Of a stretch of 64,000 bases of DNA, positions 55,527-62,664 are shown piece by piece. This stretch comes from an uncultured Gemmiger sp. Lineage in GTDB: Bacteria > Bacillota > Clostridia > Oscillospirales > Ruminococcaceae. The first letter of the stretch is position 1. The number at the start of each line of letters is the position of its first letter. The stretch is from positions 124,001-188,000 of the forward strand of contig CANRCB010000001.1 of the NCBI GenBank assembly GCA_947629015.1, given 5' to 3'. The position numbers and the translations under genes were made by a program. Below the pieces are notes generated by a model that saw nothing but the letters and a program-made list of their open reading frames with translations, searched no databases and had not been told where the DNA came from.

Positions 55527-56018
55527 TTGCCCGGAAACATCATAGAACTCTACAGCCCGGAGGAGCTTGCGCGCCTGGAACGGCGGGTGAAGCGCCACCG
55601 CACGGCGCTGTCCGTCCTGGCGGCGGCCGCGCTGGCGGTGTGCATCGCCCTGGCCGCACACGTCACGACCGCCAGCGCACCCAAACTGGAGCTGGCGGCT
55701 ATCGCCGTCAGCACGCTGGCGGGCTGGGTGTGCATCTATGACGGCATCTTCATCGTCGGCGCGGGCAAGAAGGAACTCCGGCACGCCGAGATGCTGCGCA
55801 CCGAACCGCGCGTGCGCGTGGAGGGCCGCGCCGCTGTCACGGGGGAGCGGTTCACCATCCGCAAAAGCGTGGGCGTGCGCCGCGTCGCCATCGCGACGGA
55901 AGGCGGCATCGAGCAGGCCCTTGTGCAGGAAAACCACGCCCGCCTGCTGGAGGATCCGCGCGTCATCGCCGTATACACCGCCCACAGCTATGTGGCGGCC
56001 GTGGAGGTGGGCGCATGA
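55527..56018 (+). CDS. Unknown small membrane protein (first of a pair)
   Basis: 163 residues, not recognised. N-terminal cytoplasmic segment LPGNIIELYSPEELARLERRVKRHRTA, two hydrophobic helices (ALSVLAAAALAVCIALAAHVTTA and LELAAIAVSTLAGWVCIYDGIFIVGAG), then a ~90-residue soluble domain rich in beta strands (VRVEGRAAVTGERFTIRKSVGVRRVAI, VIAVYTAHSYVAAVEV). The TTG at 55527 is preferred because AAAGGTGGTGGGG sits just before it; a GTG at 55515 is also in frame but has no ribosome site and would be almost at the transcript start. The stop overlaps the next ATG. Confidence 0.7.
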   Translation: MPGNIIELYSPEELARLERRVKRHRTALSVLAAAALAVCIALAAHVTTASAPKLELAAIAVSTLAGWVCIYDGIFIVGAGKKELRHAEMLRTEPRVRVEGRAAVTGERFTIRKSVGVRRVAIATEGGIEQALVQENHARLLEDPRVIAVYTAHSYVAAVEVGA

Positions 56019-56506
56019 GGGTGCTGAAAAACATTGCCTCCCAGCTGCACAGCTTTGTGCTGTGGCTTTTGCTGTCGGCCATCTTCTGGGGCTGGATCTT
56101 CAGCCGTGCGACCGATACCACCTTTGATAAAAAGCTCATGGTCTTCTGCGATGTGCCGCATATCGAGGATACCGCGCTGGCCATCGCGCTGGAGGAGGAG
56201 CTGCCCGAGGGCATCCGCATGATACAGGTGCATCCCTTCTCGTATGTGATGTTCGATACCGTCTCCATCGAGCACGCGGACATCCTCATCGTGCCTGCCT
56301 CCGATGCCGGTGAGATCGGCGCCAGGCTGCTTCCGCTGGAAGGGGAGGGCGGCGCCCCCGTCTATGACCCCGTCACCGGGCAGGGCGCGCTGCTTGGCTA
56401 CATCACCTACACCGACGAGCCGTATTACCTGTACCTGGGCGCCTCCTCGGCGCATCTTGAGGACGGCGCGGCCGCGCAGGTCGCCCGCAGGATGCTTGCC
56501 ATGTGA
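56015..56506 (+). CDS. Unknown membrane-anchored protein (second of a pair)
   Basis: 163 residues, not recognised. One N-terminal helix (FVLWLLLSAIFWGWIF) is followed by an extracytoplasmic domain beginning FSRATDTTFDKKLMVFCDVPHIEDTALAIALEEELPEGI. That domain looks periplasmic-binding-like (VMFDTVSIEHADILIVPASDAGEIGARLLPL) but is far shorter than a transporter binding protein. The ATG overlaps the previous stop (ATGA), so the two proteins are probably made together and may form one complex. Confidence 0.72.
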   Translation: MRVLKNIASQLHSFVLWLLLSAIFWGWIFSRATDTTFDKKLMVFCDVPHIEDTALAIALEEELPEGIRMIQVHPFSYVMFDTVSIEHADILIVPASDAGEIGARLLPLEGEGGAPVYDPVTGQGALLGYITYTDEPYYLYLGASSAHLEDGAAAQVARRMLAM

Positions 56507-56569
56507 GGGGTGCGTCCTGTGAGAGGGGGCCCATATATGGTCCGCGTTCGCGGACGAATATTTCAGTCA

Positions 56570-56696
56570 CGCCCTCGCCGTATGGAAGCGTGTAGGGCGG
56601 GCTCTTGAGCCCGCCGGAAAACATTGTTGCCGCGGCAAGGTCACGCGGCGGGGGCAAGCCCCCGCCCTACAAATCTACCCATAAAAGCGCTTTTTT
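56570..56696 (-). repeat. Dispersed palindromic repeat, copy C (inverted)
   Basis: Core 56592-56670, reverse orientation to the other copies: GTAGGGCGGGCTCTTGAGCC first, then the GGGGGCAAGCCCCC hairpin and CCCGCCCTAC. The shared flank appears inverted as ATCTACCC..AAAGCGCTTT (56673-56693). It lies after the small membrane protein pair. Confidence 0.93.
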
Positions 56697-56714
56697 GACA
56701 CACTGATCTTTTGC

Positions 56715-56770
56715 AGCGTGCCGAGGAACTCGACACGCTGAGGGGCCGGATCGTATCCGGCCCTCTTTTT
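56715..56770 (+). terminator. Terminator upstream of the maltose-type operon
   Basis: GGGCCGGAT (56743-56751) pairs with ATCCGGCCC (56755-56763), followed by TCTTTTT. An outer hairpin CAGCGTG/CACGCTG (56715-56741) precedes it. It would end read-through from the small membrane protein pair. Confidence 0.85.
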
Positions 56771-56871
56771 CTGTGTCTGAAAAAGCTGCACTTTCTGACC
56801 GCACCCGCTGCGCCGGAAAGGGAAGAGGTTGCGTCGACAACCTGCACGATTTTATGATTGCATAAATTTTA

Positions 56872-57006
56872 ACAAGCCAGCTTGTGCATCCTGCATAAAA
56901 TTGTGAATGTTCTATGGACAATTAGGAATAGATTTGCTATAATCCAAAGTGCCAATCGGCAAACAAGGGGTACCCCTTGTTTTGTTCTTGCTGTGCAAGA
57001 ACAAAA
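56872..57006 (+). promoter_or_regulatory. Promoter and structured leader of the maltose-type importer operon
   Basis: TGGACA (56915-56920), 17 bp, TATAAT (56938-56943) preceded by TGC, an extended -10. Upstream lies the palindrome ACAAGC-CA-GCTTGT (56872-56885), a possible operator. Downstream of the start lie a perfect 18-bp palindrome ACAAGGGGTACCCCTTGT (56963-56980) and a hairpin TTGTTCTTG/CAAGAACAA (56981-57003). Either the palindrome binds a repressor or both fold in the RNA. AGGAGG precedes the ATG. Confidence 0.7.
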
Positions 57007-57033
57007 AACACATGAAACATAGGAGGAAAAACG

Positions 57034-58350
57034 ATGAAAAAAGCAACCGCATTGCTGTTGGCTGTGCTTATGCTGCTCGCCCTCGTGGCGTGCGGCGGCG
57101 GCAGCGGCTCTCAGCAGCCCGCCACTTCCCCTGCCGGGGATTCCACCCCTGCCGCGCCCGCTGAGGGCGGCGACAGCGCCAGCACCGGCAACGAGCTCGC
57201 CGGCACCTACGATGTGACCATCTGGGCCCCCGAGGCTGCCGTTGACCTGACCAACCAGCAGGTCGCCGACTTCAACAGCTCCAATGGCATGGGCATCACC
57301 ATCAACGCCACCGTGGAGCCTGTCTCCGAGGCCGACGCCGCCAGCAACATGGACACCGACGTCTCCGCCGGTGCCGACCTGTTCTTCTTCGCGCAGGACC
57401 AGCTGTCCCGCATGATCAAGGACGGCGCCGTCACCAAGCTCGGCCAGGGCGCTGCCGATTTCGTCAAGAACAACAACAACGCCGCCGGCGTCACCGCCGC
57501 CACCTCCGGCAGCGACCTGTATGCCTATCCGCTGACCGCTGACAACGGCTACTTCATGTACTATGACAAGAGCGTTGTCCCCGATTCCGATGTCGACAGC
57601 CTTGAGAAGATCATCGAGGACTGCATCGCCGCCAACAAGAACTTCTCCTATGAGCTGGAGAATGCGTGGTACAACGCGGGCGTCTTCTTCGGCACCGGCT
57701 GCCACAGCGAGTGGTCGACCGACGACAACGTCAACTTCACCCTCGACGACGACTTCAATTCCGACAACGGCCTGATCGCCGCCAAGGGCATCTACAAGCT
57801 GGTCTCCACCCCCATCTATGTCAACTCCTCCAATGCTGACTTCGCCAGCGGCTCCGCCGTTGTCGTCACCGGCACCTGGAACTACGCCACCATCAAGGAG
57901 CAGCTGGGCGACAACTTCGGCGTCACCGATCTGCCTTCCTTCGAGGTCGACGGCCAGAGCTATCACCTCGGCTCCTACAGCGGCTGCAAGCTGCTGGGCG
58001 TCAAGCCGCAGGAGGATGCTGTCAAGGGCGCTGCCATCAACCAGCTGGCCCAGTATCTGACCAACGGCGAGTGCCAGCTTGCCCGCTTCACCGAGTTTGG
58101 CTGGGGCCCTTCCAACAACGATGCGCTGGCTGACCCCGCTGTCCAGGCCGACCCGACTCTGGGCGCTCTGAACGAGCAGGGCGCTTACGCCGTGCCGCAG
58201 CCCAACATCCCCGGCAACTGGTGGGATATCGCCAAGACCATCACCACCGACATCAAGGAGAGCGACGGTTCCGACGAAGCTCTGAAGGCTGCCCTGCAGA
58301 AGTATGAGGACAGCGTCGGTGCCGCCGACGGCATCACGCTGGCGGGCTGA
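57034..58350 (+). CDS. Maltose-type sugar-binding lipoprotein
   Basis: 438 residues. The lipobox is LLALVACGGG; a Ser/Pro/Ala linker follows, then a MalE-type binding domain (YDVTIWAPEAAVDLTNQQVADFN..., GSDLYAYPLTADNGYFMYYDKSVV, SAVVVTGTWNY). It captures malto-oligosaccharides or similar glucans. Codon choice differs from its neighbours (more GCT, TCC and AAG, less GCG), as expected for a very highly expressed gene. A perfect hairpin follows it, which would keep its mRNA more abundant than the permease part. Confidence 0.93.
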   Translation: MKKATALLLAVLMLLALVACGGGSGSQQPATSPAGDSTPAAPAEGGDSASTGNELAGTYDVTIWAPEAAVDLTNQQVADFNSSNGMGITINATVEPVSEADAASNMDTDVSAGADLFFFAQDQLSRMIKDGAVTKLGQGAADFVKNNNNAAGVTAATSGSDLYAYPLTADNGYFMYYDKSVVPDSDVDSLEKIIEDCIAANKNFSYELENAWYNAGVFFGTGCHSEWSTDDNVNFTLDDDFNSDNGLIAAKGIYKLVSTPIYVNSSNADFASGSAVVVTGTWNYATIKEQLGDNFGVTDLPSFEVDGQSYHLGSYSGCKLLGVKPQEDAVKGAAINQLAQYLTNGECQLARFTEFGWGPSNNDALADPAVQADPTLGALNEQGAYAVPQPNIPGNWWDIAKTITTDIKESDGSDEALKAALQKYEDSVGAADGITLAG

Positions 58351-58408
58351 TTCGCCGACCCAAAGTAACACATACGCGTGTAACTTCGGCTTGACCTGAA
58401 TGTTCGGC

Positions 58409-58443
58409 AGTTGGCCGGAGCCGGAACACGGCTCCGGCCAACT
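58409..58443 (+). terminator. Intercistronic hairpin after the maltose-type binding protein
   Basis: AGTTGGCCGGAGCCG (58409-58423) pairs perfectly with its complement at 58429-58443 around GAACA. There is no T-run. A partial stop or mRNA stabiliser between the binding protein and permease genes. Confidence 0.75.
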
Positions 58444-58463
58444 TACTTAAGTGGGGTGATTTG

Positions 58464-60002
58464 ATGAAACATTACAGCGATCTCGAATACCTTCGCTTGT
58501 CGAAGGGCCAAAAGATCGGGTACAAGATCGGTTCTTTCTTCACCGGCATCCCCGGAGCCATCGGCCATTTCTTTAAAAACATCGGCGGCGCCATCAAACA
58601 GGGTGCGCAGGCCGTTGGCAATGAGTTCAAGGATATCGGCTCGACCTTTGCGAACGGTGACTGGAAGACCAAAGTCTCCTTCTTTATCATGGGCTTTGGC
58701 AACATTGCCCGCGGGCAGGTGCTGCGCGGGTTGATGTTCCTTTTGTTTGAAGTTGTCTTTATTGGCTACATGGTGCTCGCGGGCGCCCACTGGATGGCCA
58801 TGCTGCCCTCTTTGGGCAAGGTGGGCCCCTCCAGTGAGTACAACGCCATTCTTGATACCTATACCACCGTTTACAACGACAACTCCTTCAAGATCCTGCT
58901 CTACGGCGTGCTGACGATGTTCTTCATCATTGCGTTCATCTATACCTGGCGCGTCAACGTGAAGCAGAACCAGATCGCGGAGAAGATCCTCAAATCCGGC
59001 AAAAAGCTCAAGAGCGGCAAAGACGACCTCAAGAGCCTTGTTGACGACCAGTTCCACAAGACCCTTCTCGCCCTGCCCTTGACCGGCATCCTCGTGTTCA
59101 CCGTCATGCCCATCGTGTTCATGATCCTGGTGGCCTTCACCAACTATGACGGTTCCCACAACGGCTATACCAACAACCTGTTCACCTGGGTGGGGCTTGA
59201 CAACTTCAACACCCTGCTCTCCTGGTCCGCCGGCAGCGGCGGCGGCCAGTCCTACTCCGCCACCTTCGGCGAAATCCTGGCCTGGACGCTGATCTGGGCG
59301 TTCCTCGCCACCTTCACCAACTACTTCCTCGGCATGGGCGTCGCCATGATGATCAACAAGAAGGGTATCCGCCTCAAGAAGATGTGGCGTACCATCCTTG
59401 TCATGACCGTGGCCATCCCGCAGTTCATCTCGCTGTTGTACGTCTCCAAGATGTTCGCCCGCAACGGCTTGATCAACCTGTCTCTGATGAACCTCGGGTG
59501 GATCAAACAGCCGCTGCCCTTCTGGGAGAACCCGATGTGGGCCCGCGTCTCGGTCATCGTGATCAACATCTGGATCGGTATCCCGTTCCTGATGCTCATC
59601 ACCACCGGTATCCTGATGAACATCCCGGCCGACCTGTATGAGTCCGCCCGTATCGACGGCGCCAACGCATGGCAGCAGTACACCAAGATCACGCTGCCCT
59701 ATATGCTGTTCATCACCGGCCCCTATCTGCTCACCAGCTTTACGGGCAACATGAACAACTTCAACGTCATCTACCTGCTCACCGGCGGCGCGCCCACCAA
59801 CCCGGCCGCGTCGGGCGCGGCAGGCTCCGTAGGCTATACGGACTTGCTGATCACATGGTTGTTCAAGATCACCACGGGCGCCGACAGCCAGTACTATCTG
59901 GCCTCCGTCGTCGGCATCATGGTGTTCGTTGTGGTGGCGTTCATCTCTCTGGTGGTCTACAACGTGCTGCCGTCTATCAAGAATGAGGAGGACTTCCAGT
60001 GA
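58464..60002 (+). CDS. malF: Maltose-type ABC permease, MalF
   Basis: 512 residues. The ~75 N-terminal residues are glycine-rich and amphipathic (GSFFTGIPGAIGHFFKNIGGAIKQGAQAVGNEFKDIG). Two helices and a cytoplasmic loop follow, then the usual permease core with the EAA loop YESARIDGANAWQQYTKITLPYM. ATG at 58464. It forms the channel with MalG and binds MalE-type protein at its outer loops. Confidence 0.93.
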   Translation: MKHYSDLEYLRLSKGQKIGYKIGSFFTGIPGAIGHFFKNIGGAIKQGAQAVGNEFKDIGSTFANGDWKTKVSFFIMGFGNIARGQVLRGLMFLLFEVVFIGYMVLAGAHWMAMLPSLGKVGPSSEYNAILDTYTTVYNDNSFKILLYGVLTMFFIIAFIYTWRVNVKQNQIAEKILKSGKKLKSGKDDLKSLVDDQFHKTLLALPLTGILVFTVMPIVFMILVAFTNYDGSHNGYTNNLFTWVGLDNFNTLLSWSAGSGGGQSYSATFGEILAWTLIWAFLATFTNYFLGMGVAMMINKKGIRLKKMWRTILVMTVAIPQFISLLYVSKMFARNGLINLSLMNLGWIKQPLPFWENPMWARVSVIVINIWIGIPFLMLITTGILMNIPADLYESARIDGANAWQQYTKITLPYMLFITGPYLLTSFTGNMNNFNVIYLLTGGAPTNPAASGAAGSVGYTDLLITWLFKITTGADSQYYLASVVGIMVFVVVAFISLVVYNVLPSIKNEEDFQ

Positions 60003-60862
60003 TGAATGAGAAACGTCATATGGGATTAAAATCCCTGAACCGGGCCAGCAACACTGTGATCTACATCCTGCTCATCATCATCAGTATCGTCTGGCTGCTG
60101 CCCTTCGTTTTTATCGTGCTCCAGTCCTTCCGCGTGGAGAACACCTACCAGGTCGGTTACGTCATCCCGCAGCAGTGGGGCCTTGACAACTACATCCGCC
60201 TCTGGACTTCGGACTTCAAGCGCTGGTATCTCAACACCTTTATCATCGCGCTTGCGTCCGCGGTGCTCATCACCATCATCCAGCTCTGCATGAGCTACAC
60301 GCTCTCCCGTTTCCGCTTCAAGCTGCGCGGCCCGCTGATGCGCTTCATGCTCATCCTGGGCATGTTCCCCGGGATGCTCACCATGATCATCCTCTACCGC
60401 GTCCTGGCCGACCTGGGCCTGACCCAGACCAACGCCGTGCCCGGCTTGATTTTGGTCGGTGTGGCATCCTCCGGCATGGGGTATTATGTATCCAAGGGCT
60501 TCTTTGATACGATACCCAAGTCCCTGGACGAGGCCGCCCGCGTGGACGGCGCGACGCGCTTCCAGGTGCTGTACAAGATCATCCTGCCGCTCGCAAAGCC
60601 CATCGTTATCTACACCATCCTGACCGCTTTCATGGGCCCCTGGGGTGACTACGTCTTTGCCCGTTACGTGGCAATGGGCACCTCGGCCGGTTACAACGTG
60701 GCAGTCGGTATGTACAGCTGGTTGACCAACGACCAGATCAACAACTGGTATACCACGTTCTGCGCCGGCGGCGTGATCGTGGCGCTCCCCGTTACCATCC
60801 TCTTCCTGTGCTTGCAGAAGTACTACGTCGAGGGCGTTACCGGCGGCGCCGTTAAAGGCTGA
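60002..60862 (+). CDS. malG: Maltose-type ABC permease, MalG
   Basis: 286 residues, six helices. The EAA loop is DEAARVDGATRFQVLYKIILPLAKP. The C-terminus is LCLQKYYVEGVTGGAVKG, the classic MalG end. The ATG at 60002 shares its first base with the malF stop, and GAGGAGG lies upstream, so translation is coupled. Confidence 0.94.
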   Translation: MNEKRHMGLKSLNRASNTVIYILLIIISIVWLLPFVFIVLQSFRVENTYQVGYVIPQQWGLDNYIRLWTSDFKRWYLNTFIIALASAVLITIIQLCMSYTLSRFRFKLRGPLMRFMLILGMFPGMLTMIILYRVLADLGLTQTNAVPGLILVGVASSGMGYYVSKGFFDTIPKSLDEAARVDGATRFQVLYKIILPLAKPIVIYTILTAFMGPWGDYVFARYVAMGTSAGYNVAVGMYSWLTNDQINNWYTTFCAGGVIVALPVTILFLCLQKYYVEGVTGGAVKG

Positions 60863-60882
60863 TTTGAAAGGAGAACGGGACA

Positions 60883-62004
60883 ATGGCTAGTGTTAAACTG
60901 ACTGGCGTCAAAAAAATATACGATAACAAGGTCGTGGCCGTGCATGACTTTGACCTTGATATCAAAGATAAGGAATTCGTGGTTTTCGTCGGCCCCTCCG
61001 GCTGCGGCAAATCCACGACCCTGCGCATGATCGCGGGCCTCGAGGATATCTCCGAGGGCACCGTTGAGATCGACGGCGAGGTCGTCAACGACCTGCAGCC
61101 CAAAGACCGCGGCATCGCCATGGTCTTCCAGAACTACGCGCTGTACCCCCATATGACCGTCTATGACAACATCGCCTTCTCCCTGCGTTTGAGCAAGGTG
61201 CCGGAGGATGTCGTCTTTGAGAAGGTCAACAAGGCGGCCAAGATCCTTGGCATCACCGAGTACCTGACCCGCAAGCCCCGCGCCCTTTCCGGCGGCCAGC
61301 GGCAGCGTGTCGCCATCGGCCGCGCCATGGTGCGTGACTCCAAGGTCTTCCTGATGGACGAACCGCTGTCGAACCTCGATGCCAAGCTGCGCAACCAGAT
61401 GCGCGCCGAGATCATCCTGCTCCGCAAGCAGCTGGATACCACCTTCATCTACGTTACCCATGACCAGACCGAGGCCATGACCCTGGGTGACCGCATCGTC
61501 ATCATGAAGGACGGCTACATCATGCAGGTCGGCACCCCGACGGAAGTGTTCGAGATGCCCAAGAACCTGTTCGTGGCCGGCTTCATCGGCGCGCCGCAGA
61601 TGAACTTCATCAACACCAAGCTCATCAACGAGGGCGGCAAGTATTTTGTCGAGCCCTTCGGTGTGCGGCTGCCGGTGGACGGTGAAAAGGGCGAGGCGCT
61701 GGCGAAACGGAAAGTCCAGACCCGCGATATCGTGCTGGGCGTCCGGCCGGAGCATATCCGCCTTGCCAAGCCCGGCGCCGGGGCCATCAGCTGCACGCTG
61801 ATCGTCAACGAAATGATGGGCTCCGAGTTCCATCTGCACGTCGAGACCAAGGACGGCACCCGTCTGATCGTCCGTGTGCCGACCGTCGACCTGAACAAGG
61901 CCGAGCGTGAGGAGCTGGTCTCCGGCCATGAGATGGCCGTCACCTTCGAGGGCAAGGTCATGCACTTCTTTGACCCCGAAAGCCAGACCAACCTGCTCGT
62001 CTAA
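60883..62004 (+). CDS. msmK: Sugar ABC transporter ATP-binding protein, MsmK/UgpC type
   Basis: 373 residues. Walker A GPSGCGKST (37-45), Q-loop, signature LSGGQ (135-139), Walker B FLMDEP (156-161), H-loop THDQTEA, and the C-terminal TOBE/MalK regulatory domain (VLGVRPEHIRLA...EMMGSEFHLHVE). It powers the MalF/MalG channel. In Gram-positive bacteria MsmK-type ATPases commonly serve several sugar importers, so it may also serve the importer at 34380-37651, which has no ATPase gene beside it. Confidence 0.95.
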   Translation: MASVKLTGVKKIYDNKVVAVHDFDLDIKDKEFVVFVGPSGCGKSTTLRMIAGLEDISEGTVEIDGEVVNDLQPKDRGIAMVFQNYALYPHMTVYDNIAFSLRLSKVPEDVVFEKVNKAAKILGITEYLTRKPRALSGGQRQRVAIGRAMVRDSKVFLMDEPLSNLDAKLRNQMRAEIILLRKQLDTTFIYVTHDQTEAMTLGDRIVIMKDGYIMQVGTPTEVFEMPKNLFVAGFIGAPQMNFINTKLINEGGKYFVEPFGVRLPVDGEKGEALAKRKVQTRDIVLGVRPEHIRLAKPGAGAISCTLIVNEMMGSEFHLHVETKDGTRLIVRVPTVDLNKAEREELVSGHEMAVTFEGKVMHFFDPESQTNLLV

Positions 62005-62018
62005 GCTGCAGCGGCAGG

Positions 62019-62049
62019 GGAAGGCGCACCGCAAGGTGCGCCTTCCGTT
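62019..62049 (+). terminator. Terminator of the maltose-type operon
   Basis: GGAAGGCGCACC (62019-62030), loop GCAA, GGTGCGCCTTCC (62035-62046), then GTTTG. A perfect 12-bp stem. Confidence 0.82.
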
Positions 62050-62058
62050 TGCGTATCA

Positions 62059-62187
62059 AAAAAGCTCTTTCACGGGTAGATTTGTAGGGCGGGGGCTTGC
62101 CCCCGCCGCGCCCCCCTTGCCGCTGCAACGACGTTTTCCGGCGGGCTCAAGAGCCCGCCCTACACACATCCATAAGGCAAATATCGT
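62059..62187 (+). repeat. Dispersed palindromic repeat, copy D
   Basis: Core 62084-62163, GTAGGGCGGG to CCCGCCCTAC, same orientation as copies A and B. The upstream flank CTCTTTCACGGGTAGATTT and downstream flank CATCCATAAGGCAA..ATCGTTTTT match the other copies with a few changes. It lies between msmK and tRNA-Ala. Confidence 0.93.
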
Positions 62188-62308
62188 TTTTCGACAGTCT
62201 GTGCGTTCCGGCCGCGCCTTGCGCGGCCGGAACGGAAAACGCCGCCAAAGCATTTTTGTGTGTATCGCATCCGCTTTTGCAAATGGCCTGCTTTTTTCAA
62301 AAAAGCGG

Positions 62309-62337
62309 TTGACAACCCCTGCACCATTTGCTATAAT
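62309..62337 (+). promoter_or_regulatory. Promoter of tRNA-Ala
   Basis: TTGACA (62309-62314), 17 bp, TATAAT (62332-62337): a full consensus promoter. Confidence 0.92.
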
Positions 62338-62398
62338 AACCCTTGCCGCTAGAAACTGCGGCGCGGCTCCAAAACCGAATATGCACTCTCTTTCCCAT

Positions 62399-62474
<76 letters not shown>

Positions 62475-62490
62475 ACTCCAGGAGAGTGCA

Positions 62491-62531
62491 GCAAAAGACC
62501 TGTTTCTGCGGAAACAGGTCTTTTGCGTTTT
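62491..62531 (+). terminator. Terminator of tRNA-Ala
   Basis: GCAAAAGACCTGTTTC (62491-62506), loop TGCG, and the perfect complement at 62511-62526, followed by GTTTTCT. Confidence 0.92.
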
Positions 62532-62602
62532 CTCGCTTTGCCCCTCCGGTACGCCCGTGGCGCCGGCCGGGCGCAAAAATACGGGATGCGCGTGTTTTTT
62601 GG

Positions 62603-62631
62603 TTGATTTGTGCGCCGCGCCGCGGTACAAT
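62603..62631 (+). promoter_or_regulatory. Promoter of the beta-galactosidase gene
   Basis: TTGATT (62603-62608), 17 bp, TACAAT (62626-62631), 33 bp before the ATG. Confidence 0.75.
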
Positions 62632-62664
62632 AGGTTTGACAAAACAGCCGGAAAGGGGCAAATC

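Noticed and set aside
56694..56770. Small RNA gene in the gap before the maltose-type operon
   Set aside because: TTGACA at 56696 has no fitting -10, and the two hairpins are explained as a terminator region for the upstream pair.
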